A stretch of DNA of 64,000 nucleotides. Origin: Acidobacteriota bacterium (GTDB taxonomy: Bacteria; Acidobacteriota; Blastocatellia; Pyrinomonadales; Pyrinomonadaceae). The stretch's first letter is position 1. Each line of letters starts with the position of its first letter. Location: NCBI GenBank assembly GCA_016718135.1, contig JADKEF010000003.1, forward strand, positions 248,001-312,000, written 5' to 3'. Under the pieces are notes generated by a model. That model did not search any database and was not told the origin of the DNA. It saw only the letters and a program-made list of their open reading frames with translations. The translations under genes and the position numbers were made by a program. Positions 18,401 through 25,580 of the stretch are shown here, in pieces.

Positions 18401-18785
18401 GTCATTCCTCGGCGGCGTCGCCCTCAGGCCAAATGCTACCTGCGACCCGACGAATCGTGACACGCGTCCCGATCCGACCACCAATTACTTTCTGCCGGTC
18501 GGCACCTGCCTGACAAGGCCTTCAGTTTGGGCTCCCTTCGGGTCGGCAGGGCGAAATATTGCCCGTAGCAACAGCTACTTCAACCTCGACCTAGCCGTTC
18601 ACAAACAGTTCCGGCTACCGATCACCGAGCAAACGCGTTTGGATTTCCGTGCGGAATTCTTCAATGTCTTTAACAAGACAAATTTCGGTGCGGCGAATTC
18701 CGACATTACGAGTGCCAACTTCGGAAGGATAAGCAGTGCCTTCCCTGCACGGCAGATACAGCTTGCGTTAAAATTCTCGTTCTAG
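15456..18785 (+). CDS. Oar-like TonB-dependent outer-membrane receptor
   Basis: The product has 1109 residues. A signal peptide ending near TSAQ is followed by a carboxypeptidase-regulatory-like beta-sandwich (about 35-115: TVLGSIRDANDAAVVGAKVE, YQFVNLKIGTYKITVEA). A TonB plug domain follows (IVALPLNGRSYANLALLAPG, AAFNVNGLRATVNNFLLDGV, SPDAIAEFKVQTNTYSAEFG). The remainder is a large beta-barrel that closes with LDFRAEFFNVFNKTNFG and a terminal aromatic residue (ALKFSF), the usual outer-membrane insertion signal. This architecture is abundant in Acidobacteriota, often as dozens of paralogues, and probably imports or binds large substrates such as glycans or peptides. No substrate genes (SusD, specific hydrolases) flank it. 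AAGGAG precedes the ATG. Confidence 0.93.
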   Translation: MNQRSTPTNKFIYLTFVIAIVAIFTNITSAQSETATVLGSIRDANDAAVVGAKVEIRNTATSIAATTMTDANGDYQFVNLKIGTYKITVEANGFNRTVAENIGLSVNARQRVDLALQVATASETVTITGAAQLLESDSSDKGQVIQRQQIVALPLNGRSYANLALLAPGVRESSTNSSIGGGGREAAFNVNGLRATVNNFLLDGVDNNAYGTSNQSFSSQVVQVSPDAIAEFKVQTNTYSAEFGRSGGAVINATYRTGSNQFRGSLWEFHRNTVLNAVGFFKPAGGVKPPLIRNQFGFTFGGPIIKDRTFFFGDYEGFRQTQKNLVFSTIPTIAQRNGILSVAVRDPYTGTTYAAGTPIPMTAFARKVLTDLPAPINAATSNNYSELVQNKQFNDKYNFRIDHKFNDAASIFGRWSYRKSEAFEGPNIPGPSGSNQNGFVDILNKQLALGGTYLLKNASVLDVRFSWSDIKAGKRPPLTGGPSMFELYGITGLPTDPAVTGGLTTQTIGGLSQLGRQATNPQYQDPTNYNLRLNYTFLLGRHSLKTGYEYLRVGTDVQDTNPLMGIDTYTGQYSRPTGATANNLYNLSDFMFGLRSQYELANLTVAEMQQRFHYGYIQDDIKVNQKLTLNLGLRYEFGTPYWEKNNRLSNYDPFSNTIVLAKDGSLSERALVDPDYNNFGPRLGFAYNVFDKTVIRGGYGVGYVFLNRLGSADILGTNFPIITRAAVAQTAPDPILNPLCVGNTYAGNCFRTTQQGYPTTGLPNNVTLYVPKDRPTTSIQNWQVSIQRELWGNTVLDVAYVGNKVKDSVLLADLNQARPLTQAEAGLPAAQQPSLQARRPIVGFGSISAVLPEGFSTYNALQVKLERRFSKGLYLLNSFTFSKALDNGSQVLEEPNGNTGTPQDVNNFKADKGIGAYDQPFNNTTSFVYELPLGRGRWLGSDMNPVLDAIVGGWTLNGINTMTSGQPINFRYGPSPVTNNLPSFLGGVALRPNATCDPTNRDTRPDPTTNYFLPVGTCLTRPSVWAPFGSAGRNIARSNSYFNLDLAVHKQFRLPITEQTRLDFRAEFFNVFNKTNFGAANSDITSANFGRISSAFPARQIQLALKFSF

Positions 18786-18795
18786 GATCTCTCGA

Positions 18796-18850
18796 CGTCC
18801 TCAGCGGTCTCTACGTTAAGATCTCTTAAACGCAGAGGCCGCTGAAGACG
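18796..18850. repeat. Inverted repeat, family A (copy 2)
   Basis: The left arm CGTCCTCAGCGGTCTCTACG and right arm CGCAGAGGCCGCTGAAGACG are complementary over most of their length with a centre of about six bases. It shares CGCAGAGGCCGC with the copies at 35.4 and 60.8 kb. It lies between the TonB receptor and the glycerophosphodiesterase and may act as a transcript-end structure. Confidence 0.75.
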
Positions 18851-18874
18851 CAGAGAAAGAAGTAAAACAAAATC

Positions 18875-19768
18875 ATGAAGAAATCATTTCTAGTTCTTTC
18901 ACTAATACTCTTAACCGTGAGCTCCTTTGCTCAAACTCCGCGCCCGTTCAGCATCGAAGGCCATCGCGGTGCTCGTGGTTACGTTCCTGAGAACACCATC
19001 CCGTCGTTCAAAAAAGCTCTCGAGCAAGGCGCCGATACTCTGGAACTCGATGTCGTCATCACAAAAGACGGCAAAGTCGTCGTCTCGCACGAGGCGTGGT
19101 TCTCATCGCTGATCTCGCTCGACAAAGACAGTAACCGTATCCCCGCCGACAAGCAGCGTGAAAACAATATCTACAAAATGACCTACGACGAGGTGAAGCT
19201 CTTCGACGTAGGCAGCATCGGCCACAAAGATTTTCCTCAGCAGGAAAAGATGAAGGTCGCTAAGCCTCTGCTCAAGGACGTCTTCACTGAGATCGCAAAA
19301 TTCGTCAAAGCCAACAAGCTCGCCGCGCCTCGCTACAACGTCGAGATTAAGACCGAGGGCGTCGCGGGTGATGACGTTTTTCATCCTAAAATGGAGCCAT
19401 TCACACGGATGGTCTATGACGTGATCAAGGACGGTAAGATGCTCAAGCATGTCATCGTCCAATCCTTCGACGTACGCGTGTTACAGGAACTTCGCAAGAT
19501 CGACAGCAAGTTGCCGCTTGCTCTCCTCGTCGGTAACAAGGACGGCATCGAAAAAAATCTCGAGCGTCTCGGCTTCGTGCCCGACACATACAGCCCGAAC
19601 TACATGCTTGTCAACGCCGCCTTGGTCGCCGCGTGCCGAGAGAAAGGCCTCAAGATCATCCCGTGGACCGTCAACGGAGTCGCGGATCTCGAACGAATGA
19701 AAACATTTGACCTCGACGGCATTATCACTGACTATCCGGATCGCGCCGTAAAGGTCTTTAAGAGATAG
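18875..19768 (+). CDS. glpQ: Exported glycerophosphodiester phosphodiesterase
   Basis: A 297-residue enzyme with a signal peptide ending in SSFAQ. The GDPD TIM barrel shows the catalytic pair His30 and His72: EGHRGARGYVPENTIPSFKK, then LELDVVITKDGKVVVSHEA. Glu57 and Asp59 lie in the metal-binding LELD segment. Further conserved pieces are NVEIKTEG, VIVQSFD and the C-terminal WTVNGVADLERMKTFDLDGI with ITDYPD. It hydrolyses glycerophosphodiesters from lipid turnover to glycerol-3-phosphate and an alcohol in the periplasm. An intrinsic terminator follows 23 bases downstream. Confidence 0.92.
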   Translation: MKKSFLVLSLILLTVSSFAQTPRPFSIEGHRGARGYVPENTIPSFKKALEQGADTLELDVVITKDGKVVVSHEAWFSSLISLDKDSNRIPADKQRENNIYKMTYDEVKLFDVGSIGHKDFPQQEKMKVAKPLLKDVFTEIAKFVKANKLAAPRYNVEIKTEGVAGDDVFHPKMEPFTRMVYDVIKDGKMLKHVIVQSFDVRVLQELRKIDSKLPLALLVGNKDGIEKNLERLGFVPDTYSPNYMLVNAALVAACREKGLKIIPWTVNGVADLERMKTFDLDGIITDYPDRAVKVFKR

Positions 19769-19791
19769 GCCCCTCCTCAATGAGCCAATTG

Positions 19792-19827
19792 GCCCGCACC
19801 GTGTAAAAGCGGAGCGGGCATTTTTTT
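19792..19827 (+). terminator. Intrinsic terminator after glpQ
   Basis: A GCCCGC/GCGGGC stem with a 16-base loop is followed by A and seven T (19821-19827). It ends the glycerophosphodiesterase transcript. Confidence 0.8.
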
Positions 19828-19881
19828 CGACTTTGCCCGCTCAATCTGACATTGTGGAAATTTTCGGTAAAATAGAGCGAA

Positions 19882-20571
19882 ATGATAATCGCCATCGACG
19901 GCCCCAGCGGAGCGGGCAAATCGACGCTCGGCAAGATGCTTGCCAAAAAACTGAACCTGCTCTATCTCGACACCGGGGCGATGTATCGCGCCGTGGCTCT
20001 GGCCGTAACGCGTGAAGGCGTGCCGATCTGGGACATTGACCGCATCGCGGTGATCGCGGAAACGGCTAAGATCGACTTAGTCGGTGAGCCGGATGCGATG
20101 AAGGTTATGCTCGATGGTGACGACGTCTCAGTCAACATCCGAACGCTCGATGCGGCTCAGGCAGCATCGCAAGTGTCGACGATCTCCGAGGTCCGCCGCA
20201 TCATGGTCGATCATCAGCGGGCGATCGGCGAATCGTCGCCGACCGGCTGCGTCCTCGAAGGCCGCGATATCGGCAGCGTTGTTTTCCCGAAAGCCGACAT
20301 CAAATTCTTCCTTACCGCCACCCCCGAGGCACGGGCCCGCCGCCGGTACATGGAGGACCAATCCAAAGGCCGCATCTCTTCCTACGAAAACACCCTCGCC
20401 GAGATCAACGAACGCGACGAACGCGACGTCTCCCGCGAAGACTCGCCTCTCACTATCGCCGACGACGCCGTCGTCATCGACACCAGCGAACTCGACCTCA
20501 GCGAAGTTTTCGAGACGATGCTGGCAAAGATCGCCGAGCAATCACCTACAAAAATTGCACCGACAACCTAA
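19882..20571 (+). CDS. cmk: Cytidylate kinase
   Basis: A 229-residue P-loop kinase. Walker A is GPSGAGKS at residues 7-14, followed by LNLLYLDTGAMYRAVALAV, the CMP-kinase signature. Other family motifs are VLEGRDIGSVVFPKADIKFF and the lid segment TATPEARARRRYMED. It phosphorylates CMP and dCMP with ATP. The reading frame ends at a normal place just before a family F repeat element, and two tRNA genes lie downstream. Confidence 0.95.
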   Translation: MIIAIDGPSGAGKSTLGKMLAKKLNLLYLDTGAMYRAVALAVTREGVPIWDIDRIAVIAETAKIDLVGEPDAMKVMLDGDDVSVNIRTLDAAQAASQVSTISEVRRIMVDHQRAIGESSPTGCVLEGRDIGSVVFPKADIKFFLTATPEARARRRYMEDQSKGRISSYENTLAEINERDERDVSREDSPLTIADDAVVIDTSELDLSEVFETMLAKIAEQSPTKIAPTT

Positions 20572-20573
20572 TT

Positions 20574-20775
20574 GGTCAGGCTTCGCCTATTCCCAATTTG
20601 GCGATGGCTATGCCTCGCCACAACAGACAGCCCCCAAGAAATCCCTTTTCGCAAGAAGTGCGAAAAGGGGAATCGTTATTGGCCCTGGCCCGGCGAGGCG
20701 AAGGCATCGCCGCAGTGCGAGGGCGGCCAAGCCGTAGATCGCCTTTCAAGACACTCGCAAAATCGAATCGCTATT
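20574..20775. repeat. Nested palindromic element, family F (copy 1)
   Basis: This element of about 200 bases has outer arms GGCGATGGCTATGCCTCGCC (20600-20619) and a region starting GGCGAGGCGAAGGCATCGCC (20692 on). Inside is a perfect 11-bp hairpin CCCTTTTCGCA/TGCGAAAAGGG (20643-20669). The outer left arm is 19/20 identical to the element at 26193-26212, and the right arm about 24/28 identical to 26299-26326, so both are copies of one family. It encodes no convincing protein. The size and nested hairpins resemble REP/BIME- or MITE-like elements. Confidence 0.8.
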
Positions 20776-20784
20776 ACGTAGAGG

Positions 20785-20813
20785 TTGACTAGAACGCCGC
20801 CGACCATTACCAT
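20785..20813 (+). promoter_or_regulatory. Likely promoter of the tRNA pair
   Basis: TTGACT and TACCAT are separated by 17 bases, and tRNA-Arg starts 21 bases after the -10. This fits a sigma-70-type promoter for the two tRNA genes. Confidence 0.5.
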
Positions 20814-20833
20814 TAAAAGTTGATTTTTGATAT

Positions 20834-20910
<77 letters not shown>

Positions 20911-20920
20911 CACGCTTCGC

Positions 20921-20955
20921 TAATTTGAAATTTCAAATTTGAAATTTCAAATCTC
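20921..20955. repeat. Palindromic repeat, family D (copy 1), between two tRNA genes
   Basis: Alternating AATTTGAAATTTC units form a self-complementary stretch in the 50-base spacer between tRNA-Arg and tRNA-His. A related palindrome built from GAAATTT lies in the alcohol dehydrogenase gene at 44731-44769. Confidence 0.7.
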
Positions 20956-20960
20956 AATAT

Positions 20961-21038
20961 GGCGGCTATAGTTCAGTTGGTTAGAACGCCTGATTGTGGT
21001 TCAGGAGGTCGTGGGTTCGAGCCCCACTAGCCGCCCCA
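20961..21038 (+). tRNA. tRNA-His (anticodon GTG)
   Basis: A 78-base cloverleaf with the extra 5' G(-1) opposite C73 that marks tRNA-His. The acceptor arm is GGCGGCTA with TAGCCGCC, the anticodon loop TTGTGGT gives GTG, the T arm is GTGGGTTCGAGCCCCAC, and the CCA end is encoded. Confidence 0.95.
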
Positions 21039-21077
21039 TTTCTTTTGTTCCCCTCCAAGTTTGCGAATGCAAAAAAA

Positions 21078-21106
21078 TTGTATTCGCGTCCGCCCCGCTC
21101 TATAAT
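21078..21106 (+). promoter_or_regulatory. Sigma-70-type promoter of the subtilase gene
   Basis: TTGTAT and a perfect TATAAT are 17 bases apart. The gene starts about 50 bases downstream. A GCGAAT...ATTCGC palindrome overlaps the -35. Confidence 0.65.
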
Positions 21107-21157
21107 TGGAATACTTTCTACTTTCTTTGGAATATTTCCTAAAGGATATCCGCAGCT

Positions 21158-22717
21158 ATGGATCGTAAGCTTTTTTTTACGCGAACCGTGCTTTTTGCTG
21201 TTGTCGGCGTGTGCCTGTTGTTTGAAACGGCATTGTCGCAGAAGACGGCGAAAGAGAACTTTGTCTCGAACGAGATCCTGGTTAAATTCTCGTCTGCGGT
21301 GAATGAAGAGCGTATCGCGTCGGCAAATCGTGCGATCGGCGGCGAAACTGTCGAAACCTTCGCATCTATCGGCTGGCAGCGGATCACGCTTCCCGCCGGA
21401 ATGTCGGTCAAGGATGCGGTCGCTCGCTATAGCCAGATCGACGGTGTCGAGATCGCTCAGCCAAATTTTTATTACCGACTTCAAGCCACGCCGAACGACG
21501 CGCAGTTCACGAATCCCGGACTCTACGGCCTGACAAAAATTGCGGCTCCGGCGGCATGGGACCTGAGCACGGGCAGTTCGGCGGTCGTCGTTGCAAATAT
21601 CGACACCGGCATGCGAATGACACATGAGGATCTTGCGGGCAATATCTGGGTAAATACCGGCGAGATCGCGGGGAACGGGGTTGACGATGACGCCAATGGC
21701 TTCGTAGACGACCTAAATGGCTGGGACTTTTTCTTCAACGATGCAAACCCCGCTGACGAACACGGCCACGGCACGCACACCGGCGGGACGATCGGAGCTC
21801 ACGGGAACAATCTACTCGGCATTGCCGGCGTGAACTGGACTGTCAAGCTCATGCCGATCAAGATCTACAACAACACCGGCAACGGCTCGACCTCATCGAT
21901 GCTCATCAACGCGTACAACTATATCCGCATGATGAAGCTACGCGGCGTGAACATTCGTGTTACGAATAATTCCTACGGCGGTTGCGACGAAGCCTGCGGT
22001 TACGACCAGGCGACCAAAGAAGCGATCGACGCAATGGGTGATGTCGGCATACTAAATGTCTTCGCTGCCGGAAATAGCAGTGTGAACACGGATATCACGC
22101 CATTTTATCCCGCAAGCTACACGAGCCCAACTATTCTCTCGGTCGGCGGTTCTGATGAGAGCGACGCCAGGAGATTCAACTATGGTGCGGTCACCGTTGA
22201 CCTTGCTGCTCCGGGAGTGGGAATTTTTAGTACGACCTTTGGCTCAAATTCCAGCTACGGTTCGATGAGCGGCACGTCGATGGCAACTCCTCATGCTGCC
22301 GGGGCGGCCGCGTTGCTTTCGGCCTTCAACCCGAATCTGTCCGTCGCGTCGCTCAAGGCGACTCTGATGAATAATGTCGATCAGCTACCGTCATTCACGG
22401 GCTTCAACAAGACCGGCGGACGGCTAAATGTCGATCGTGCACTGCGAAATCAGACCGTGTGTACGTTTTCGCCCACTGCGCTCACTGTGAATGTGGCGAC
22501 CAAAGGTGGTTTGGTCACCGTTTCGGTTGCAACTGCTCCAAATTGCGACTTCACGGTGAAAAGCCAGGCATCGTGGATCAAGGTCCTTGATACTGATACG
22601 TTCAGCGGTAGTTCGACCGTTACCTTTCGCGTCGGCGTAAATTCGACTATCTCACGAAACGGGATAGTCGTGATCGGTAATCAACCGATCTCGATCAGAC
22701 AGTCTCGTGTCGGTTGA
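21158..22717 (+). CDS. Secreted S8 subtilisin-like serine protease
   Basis: This 519-residue preproprotein has an N-terminal signal (TVLFAVVGVCLLFETALSQ). An inhibitor_I9-like propeptide follows at about 35-105 (NEILVKFSSAVNEERIAS, VEIAQPNFYYRL). The peptidase S8 domain covers about 120-435, with the triad Asp149 (NIDTGMRMTHEDL), His204 (HGHGTHTGG) and Ser374 (SGTSMATPHAAG), and oxyanion Asn306 (AAGNSS). A C-terminal beta-sandwich of about 75 residues (VCTFSPTALTVNVATKGG, ASWIKV) looks like a BACON-type domain. It is an extracellular protease, probably for protein scavenging. AAGGA lies 11 bases before the start. Confidence 0.93.
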   Translation: MDRKLFFTRTVLFAVVGVCLLFETALSQKTAKENFVSNEILVKFSSAVNEERIASANRAIGGETVETFASIGWQRITLPAGMSVKDAVARYSQIDGVEIAQPNFYYRLQATPNDAQFTNPGLYGLTKIAAPAAWDLSTGSSAVVVANIDTGMRMTHEDLAGNIWVNTGEIAGNGVDDDANGFVDDLNGWDFFFNDANPADEHGHGTHTGGTIGAHGNNLLGIAGVNWTVKLMPIKIYNNTGNGSTSSMLINAYNYIRMMKLRGVNIRVTNNSYGGCDEACGYDQATKEAIDAMGDVGILNVFAAGNSSVNTDITPFYPASYTSPTILSVGGSDESDARRFNYGAVTVDLAAPGVGIFSTTFGSNSSYGSMSGTSMATPHAAGAAALLSAFNPNLSVASLKATLMNNVDQLPSFTGFNKTGGRLNVDRALRNQTVCTFSPTALTVNVATKGGLVTVSVATAPNCDFTVKSQASWIKVLDTDTFSGSSTVTFRVGVNSTISRNGIVVIGNQPISIRQSRVG

Positions 22718-22836
22718 GAAAGGCGGAATCGTGGTTTTTCCAACCTTTCCGGCGGGTCGTGCGTCTAAGTAGTTAAGACTTTGAAGTGCCCGTATTTGTT
22801 GGGCGAAACGCTGTGGCCAAAGCAAAGTGCTTTTCA

Positions 22837-22865
22837 TTGCAAGAGCCTCGTGAAAAGTGTTATAT
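22837..22865 (+). promoter_or_regulatory. Likely promoter of the FG-GAP gene, overlapped by a palindrome
   Basis: TTGCAA and TTATAT are spaced by 17 bases. The palindrome CTTTTCA...TGAAAAG spans the -35 and spacer and could be an operator. Confidence 0.5.
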
Positions 22866-22935
22866 TTTTAGGATAAACCAGATCGAGGTGGCACGGCCCA
22901 ACCTTGATAAGACCTGACCTTAAGGAAACAATTCA

Positions 22936-23931
22936 ATGAACAAGTTTTACGCCCTTTGCGGCAAGTTTTCCGTATTCGGCCTTTTAGCCGCAATGATGCT
23001 CGCCTCCAGCATCTCGATCTTTGCTCAGATCGGGCCTGGCACGGGCAACATCCGCCTCCGTGATGCTCTCGACACGGACGGCGACGACAAGGCGGATTTC
23101 ACCGTTTTTCGTCCGTCGAACAACGTTTGGTACACACTCAAATCGGGTGGCGGTTTCAGCATCACCAACTGGGGCCTTGCGAGTCAGGATTTCATGACAC
23201 CGGGCGATTATGATGGTGACGGTAAGGGTGATGTCTCGGTTTGGCGTGACTCGACCGGAGCCTGGTACCGTCTCAACAGCTCAAACGGCACTGTTGTCAT
23301 CGAAAATTGGGGCTCGCCGGGTGACGAACCCGTTGCCAGAGACTACGATGGCGATGGCAAGACCGACCACGCTATCGCCCGCCGCACCGCCGGAGATCTG
23401 GTTTGGTGGATATTCCGCAGCAGCGATCGTGGATTCACGGTCGTCCAATGGGGCCTCGCGGGTGACTACACAGCTCCGGGCGACTATGATGGCGATGGCA
23501 AGTTTGACGTGTCCGTCCAACGCCCTGGTGCAAGCGCGTCCGCCAACTCGACGTTTTACACGCTTCGCAGCTCAAATCAATCTTTGCAGACCGCGACTTG
23601 GGGACTGACGAACGATCTCTGTGTTCCCGGCGATTATGACGGGGACGGCAAGACCGATTACGCTGTAGTTCGCGAAGGCTCGACCCCTACGGCAGCACTC
23701 CAATGGTATGTTCTGCTGTCCAATGGCGGTGTTCTGTTCGTGCCATTCGGCATCACGGGCTCGGATCTTAATTCTCAGGCCGACTACGACGGTGACGGCA
23801 AGACCGACATCGCCGTCTGGCGTGATACGGACAGCAAGTTCTATTTCCGTCGAAGCATCGATGGCGTGATCAACATCGTCCAGTGGGGCTCGGCAAATGA
23901 CTATCCGGTTGCCAGCTACGATACGCACTAG
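22936..23931 (+). CDS. Secreted FG-GAP/VCBS repeat protein
   Basis: This 331-residue protein has a signal peptide (FGLLAAMMLASSISIFAQ). The rest is six tandem units of about 48-52 residues, each with a calcium-loop motif of the DxDGDGK type (DYDGDGKGDVSVWR, DYDGDGKTDHAIAR, DYDGDGKFDVSVQR, DYDGDGKTDYAVVR, DYDGDGKTDIAVWR) and a W-Y/F-S strand ending NWG or QWG. The repeats form an integrin-like beta-propeller that binds Ca2+. No catalytic domain is attached. The same unit makes up the C-terminal third of the giant protein at 48.7-52 kb. AAGGAAAC precedes the start, and a strong terminator follows. Confidence 0.9.
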   Translation: MNKFYALCGKFSVFGLLAAMMLASSISIFAQIGPGTGNIRLRDALDTDGDDKADFTVFRPSNNVWYTLKSGGGFSITNWGLASQDFMTPGDYDGDGKGDVSVWRDSTGAWYRLNSSNGTVVIENWGSPGDEPVARDYDGDGKTDHAIARRTAGDLVWWIFRSSDRGFTVVQWGLAGDYTAPGDYDGDGKFDVSVQRPGASASANSTFYTLRSSNQSLQTATWGLTNDLCVPGDYDGDGKTDYAVVREGSTPTAALQWYVLLSNGGVLFVPFGITGSDLNSQADYDGDGKTDIAVWRDTDSKFYFRRSIDGVINIVQWGSANDYPVASYDTH

Positions 23932-23952
23932 TCTGCGGCCTAGGCAGTTTTC

Positions 23953-23992
23953 AAAAATGGTTGAGGGCAAATGCTTTCAACCATTTTTGTTT
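23953..23992 (+). terminator. Intrinsic terminator after the FG-GAP gene
   Basis: A perfect 12-bp stem AAAAATGGTTGA/TCAACCATTTTT has a 12-base loop. Its T-rich 3' arm runs into GTTTAT. Confidence 0.85.
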
Positions 23993-24027
23993 ATGGATAC
24001 GGTTTGTAGTAGCTTTTTCTCTAGCGA

Positions 24028-25017
24028 ATGACAACTTTACGCGAAGCAATAGTCAACGGTTTTACGGGTAAACGGATCGCCATTATTGGTGATCTCGTTG
24101 CTGATCAATTCCTCGGCGGAACGATCTCGCGAGTCTCACGCGAGGCTCCGGTATTTATCCTCCGGCATGATGAAACCGTTACATTACCCGGGGCAGCGGC
24201 GAACGCAGCGGCAAATGTTGCCTCGCTCGGCGGCACGCCGATCCCGATCGGCGTGGTCGGAAGCGACGATAATGGTACAAGGCTTACTGACGCCCTTACG
24301 AGATCAGGGGTTGACTGCTCAACAATATTGACCGATCGGGCTGCGACAACGACAACGAAGGTTCGAGTCCTCGCCGGCCAGCACTACGCCGCACGCCAAC
24401 AGGTCATCCGCATCGACTACGAAGGCGGGCCGGAACTGTCTCTCGAAACCCGCAAGAAACTGAGCCTAAGTCTCGCCGCCGTCGCCGATACTCTCGACGC
24501 GATCATCGTTTCCGACTATGGCTACGGGGCGGTCTTCGATGAGATATTTGCCGAGGCAAGATCGATCGCACAGCTACGTTCGATCCCACTTGTTCTCGAT
24601 TCGCGCTATCGTCTTTCGTCTTTCGTCGGAGCAACGGCCGCAACCCCAAATTGCGAAGAGGCGGAGAATATCGTCGGCAAGAATTTTAATGACAACAATG
24701 GTGCATCGCTTCGCGAACGCCTCGGCTGCGAGGCTCTGCTCGTCACCAACGGCAACAAAGGAATGTCGCTTTACACTTCCGACGCTGAGCCGCGACATAT
24801 CGACGCTGTCGGCTCACCCGAACCGGTCGACGTTACGGGTGCCGGTGACACGGTGATCGCGACCTTTGCCCTCGGCCTGGCGTCGGGCATGAACTTCGCC
24901 GACGCCGCCACGATCGCCAATCACGCCGGCGGTATCGTCGTTATGAAGAAGCGAACTGCGACCGTCACCTCCGCCGAACTTTTAACCTCGCTCGACGCCG
25001 CCGTGGCCGCCCATTAA
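24028..25017 (+). CDS. rfaE1: D-glycero-beta-D-manno-heptose-7-phosphate kinase
   Basis: A PfkB-type sugar kinase of 329 residues, matching the kinase half of HldE/RfaE. Signatures are IAIIGDLVADQFLGGTISRV followed by SREAPVF, the glycine-rich LPGAAANAAANVASLGG, DYGYGAVF, and the anion-hole/catalytic Asp motif DVTGAGDTVIATFALGLASG. It phosphorylates heptose-7-phosphate at C1 for ADP-heptose synthesis, the LPS inner-core precursor. The adenylyltransferase that acts later in the pathway follows two bases downstream, so the two halves that are fused in E. coli HldE are separate, adjacent genes here. This implies an LPS-bearing outer membrane. Confidence 0.93.
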   Translation: MTTLREAIVNGFTGKRIAIIGDLVADQFLGGTISRVSREAPVFILRHDETVTLPGAAANAAANVASLGGTPIPIGVVGSDDNGTRLTDALTRSGVDCSTILTDRAATTTTKVRVLAGQHYAARQQVIRIDYEGGPELSLETRKKLSLSLAAVADTLDAIIVSDYGYGAVFDEIFAEARSIAQLRSIPLVLDSRYRLSSFVGATAATPNCEEAENIVGKNFNDNNGASLRERLGCEALLVTNGNKGMSLYTSDAEPRHIDAVGSPEPVDVTGAGDTVIATFALGLASGMNFADAATIANHAGGIVVMKKRTATVTSAELLTSLDAAVAAH

Positions 25018-25019
25018 AG

Positions 25020-25511
25020 ATGCTAAACGCCCCGATACTCAACCGCGAAGATCTCGCCGCCGAGGTGAAACGCCGTCGCGAAAGCGGCGGCAAGATCATT
25101 CTCGCCAACGGCTGCTTTGACCTGCTACACGTCGGCCACATCAGATATCTGACCGCCGCCAAAGAGATCGGCGGAACTTTGGTAGTGGGACTCAACTCTG
25201 ACCGTCAGGCGCATTTACTAAAAGGCGACGGCCGCCCGTTCATGCCTGAGCAGGAGCGTGCCGAACTCATAGCCGCTCTAAAATGTGTAGATCTCGTTAC
25301 AATTTTTGACGAACCGACGGTCGAGCAGTTGATCCGCACGATCCGCCCTGACTTTCACGCCAAAGGTACCGATTACACCACGGATTCCGTCCCCGAACGC
25401 GACATCGTCCGCGAATGCGGCGGCCAGGTAGTCATCACCGGCGACCCGAAGGATCATTCGTCGACGGAATTGATAGAGAAGAGGGGAAGAGGGGAAGAGG
25501 CGAAGAGGTGA
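25020..25511 (+). CDS. rfaE2: D-glycero-beta-D-manno-heptose 1-phosphate adenylyltransferase
   Basis: A 163-residue nucleotidyltransferase. The HxGH signature is in NGCFDLLHVGHIRYLTAA, with VVGLNSDRQAHLLKG, GRPFMPEQERAELIAAL, FDEPTVEQLIRTIRPD and KGTDYTTDSVPER typical of RfaE domain II. It transfers AMP from ATP to heptose-1-phosphate. It starts two bases after rfaE1. The last 12 residues (EKRGRGEEAKR) are encoded by the left arm of repeat family E. The natural C-terminus has therefore apparently been replaced or extended by repeat sequence; the core fold is intact. Confidence 0.93.
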   Translation: MLNAPILNREDLAAEVKRRRESGGKIILANGCFDLLHVGHIRYLTAAKEIGGTLVVGLNSDRQAHLLKGDGRPFMPEQERAELIAALKCVDLVTIFDEPTVEQLIRTIRPDFHAKGTDYTTDSVPERDIVRECGGQVVITGDPKDHSSTELIEKRGRGEEAKR

Positions 25512-25574
25512 AAGCGGGCGGAGCACTAAGGGAATTCCGCTCCTTTTCTCCTCTTCACCCCTTCCCCTCTTCTC
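25475..25574. repeat. Inverted repeat, family E, overlapping the rfaE2 3' end
   Basis: The purine-rich left arm (GAGAAGAGGGGAAGAGGGGA, 25475 on) and pyrimidine-rich right arm (about 25540-25574, ending CCCCTTCCCCTCTTCTC) are complementary over about 35 bases with some offsets. The left arm encodes the rfaE2 C-terminus and its stop. The right arm ends seven bases before the next start codon. Confidence 0.75.
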
Positions 25575-25580
25575 AAGAAG

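Noticed and set aside
20572..20792. Short open frames between cmk and tRNA-Arg
   Set aside because: They lie wholly in the family F repeat and read as translated palindrome.
22880..22900. TGGCACG word upstream of the FG-GAP gene as a second sigma-54 promoter
   Set aside because: The -12 GC is missing at the required spacing.
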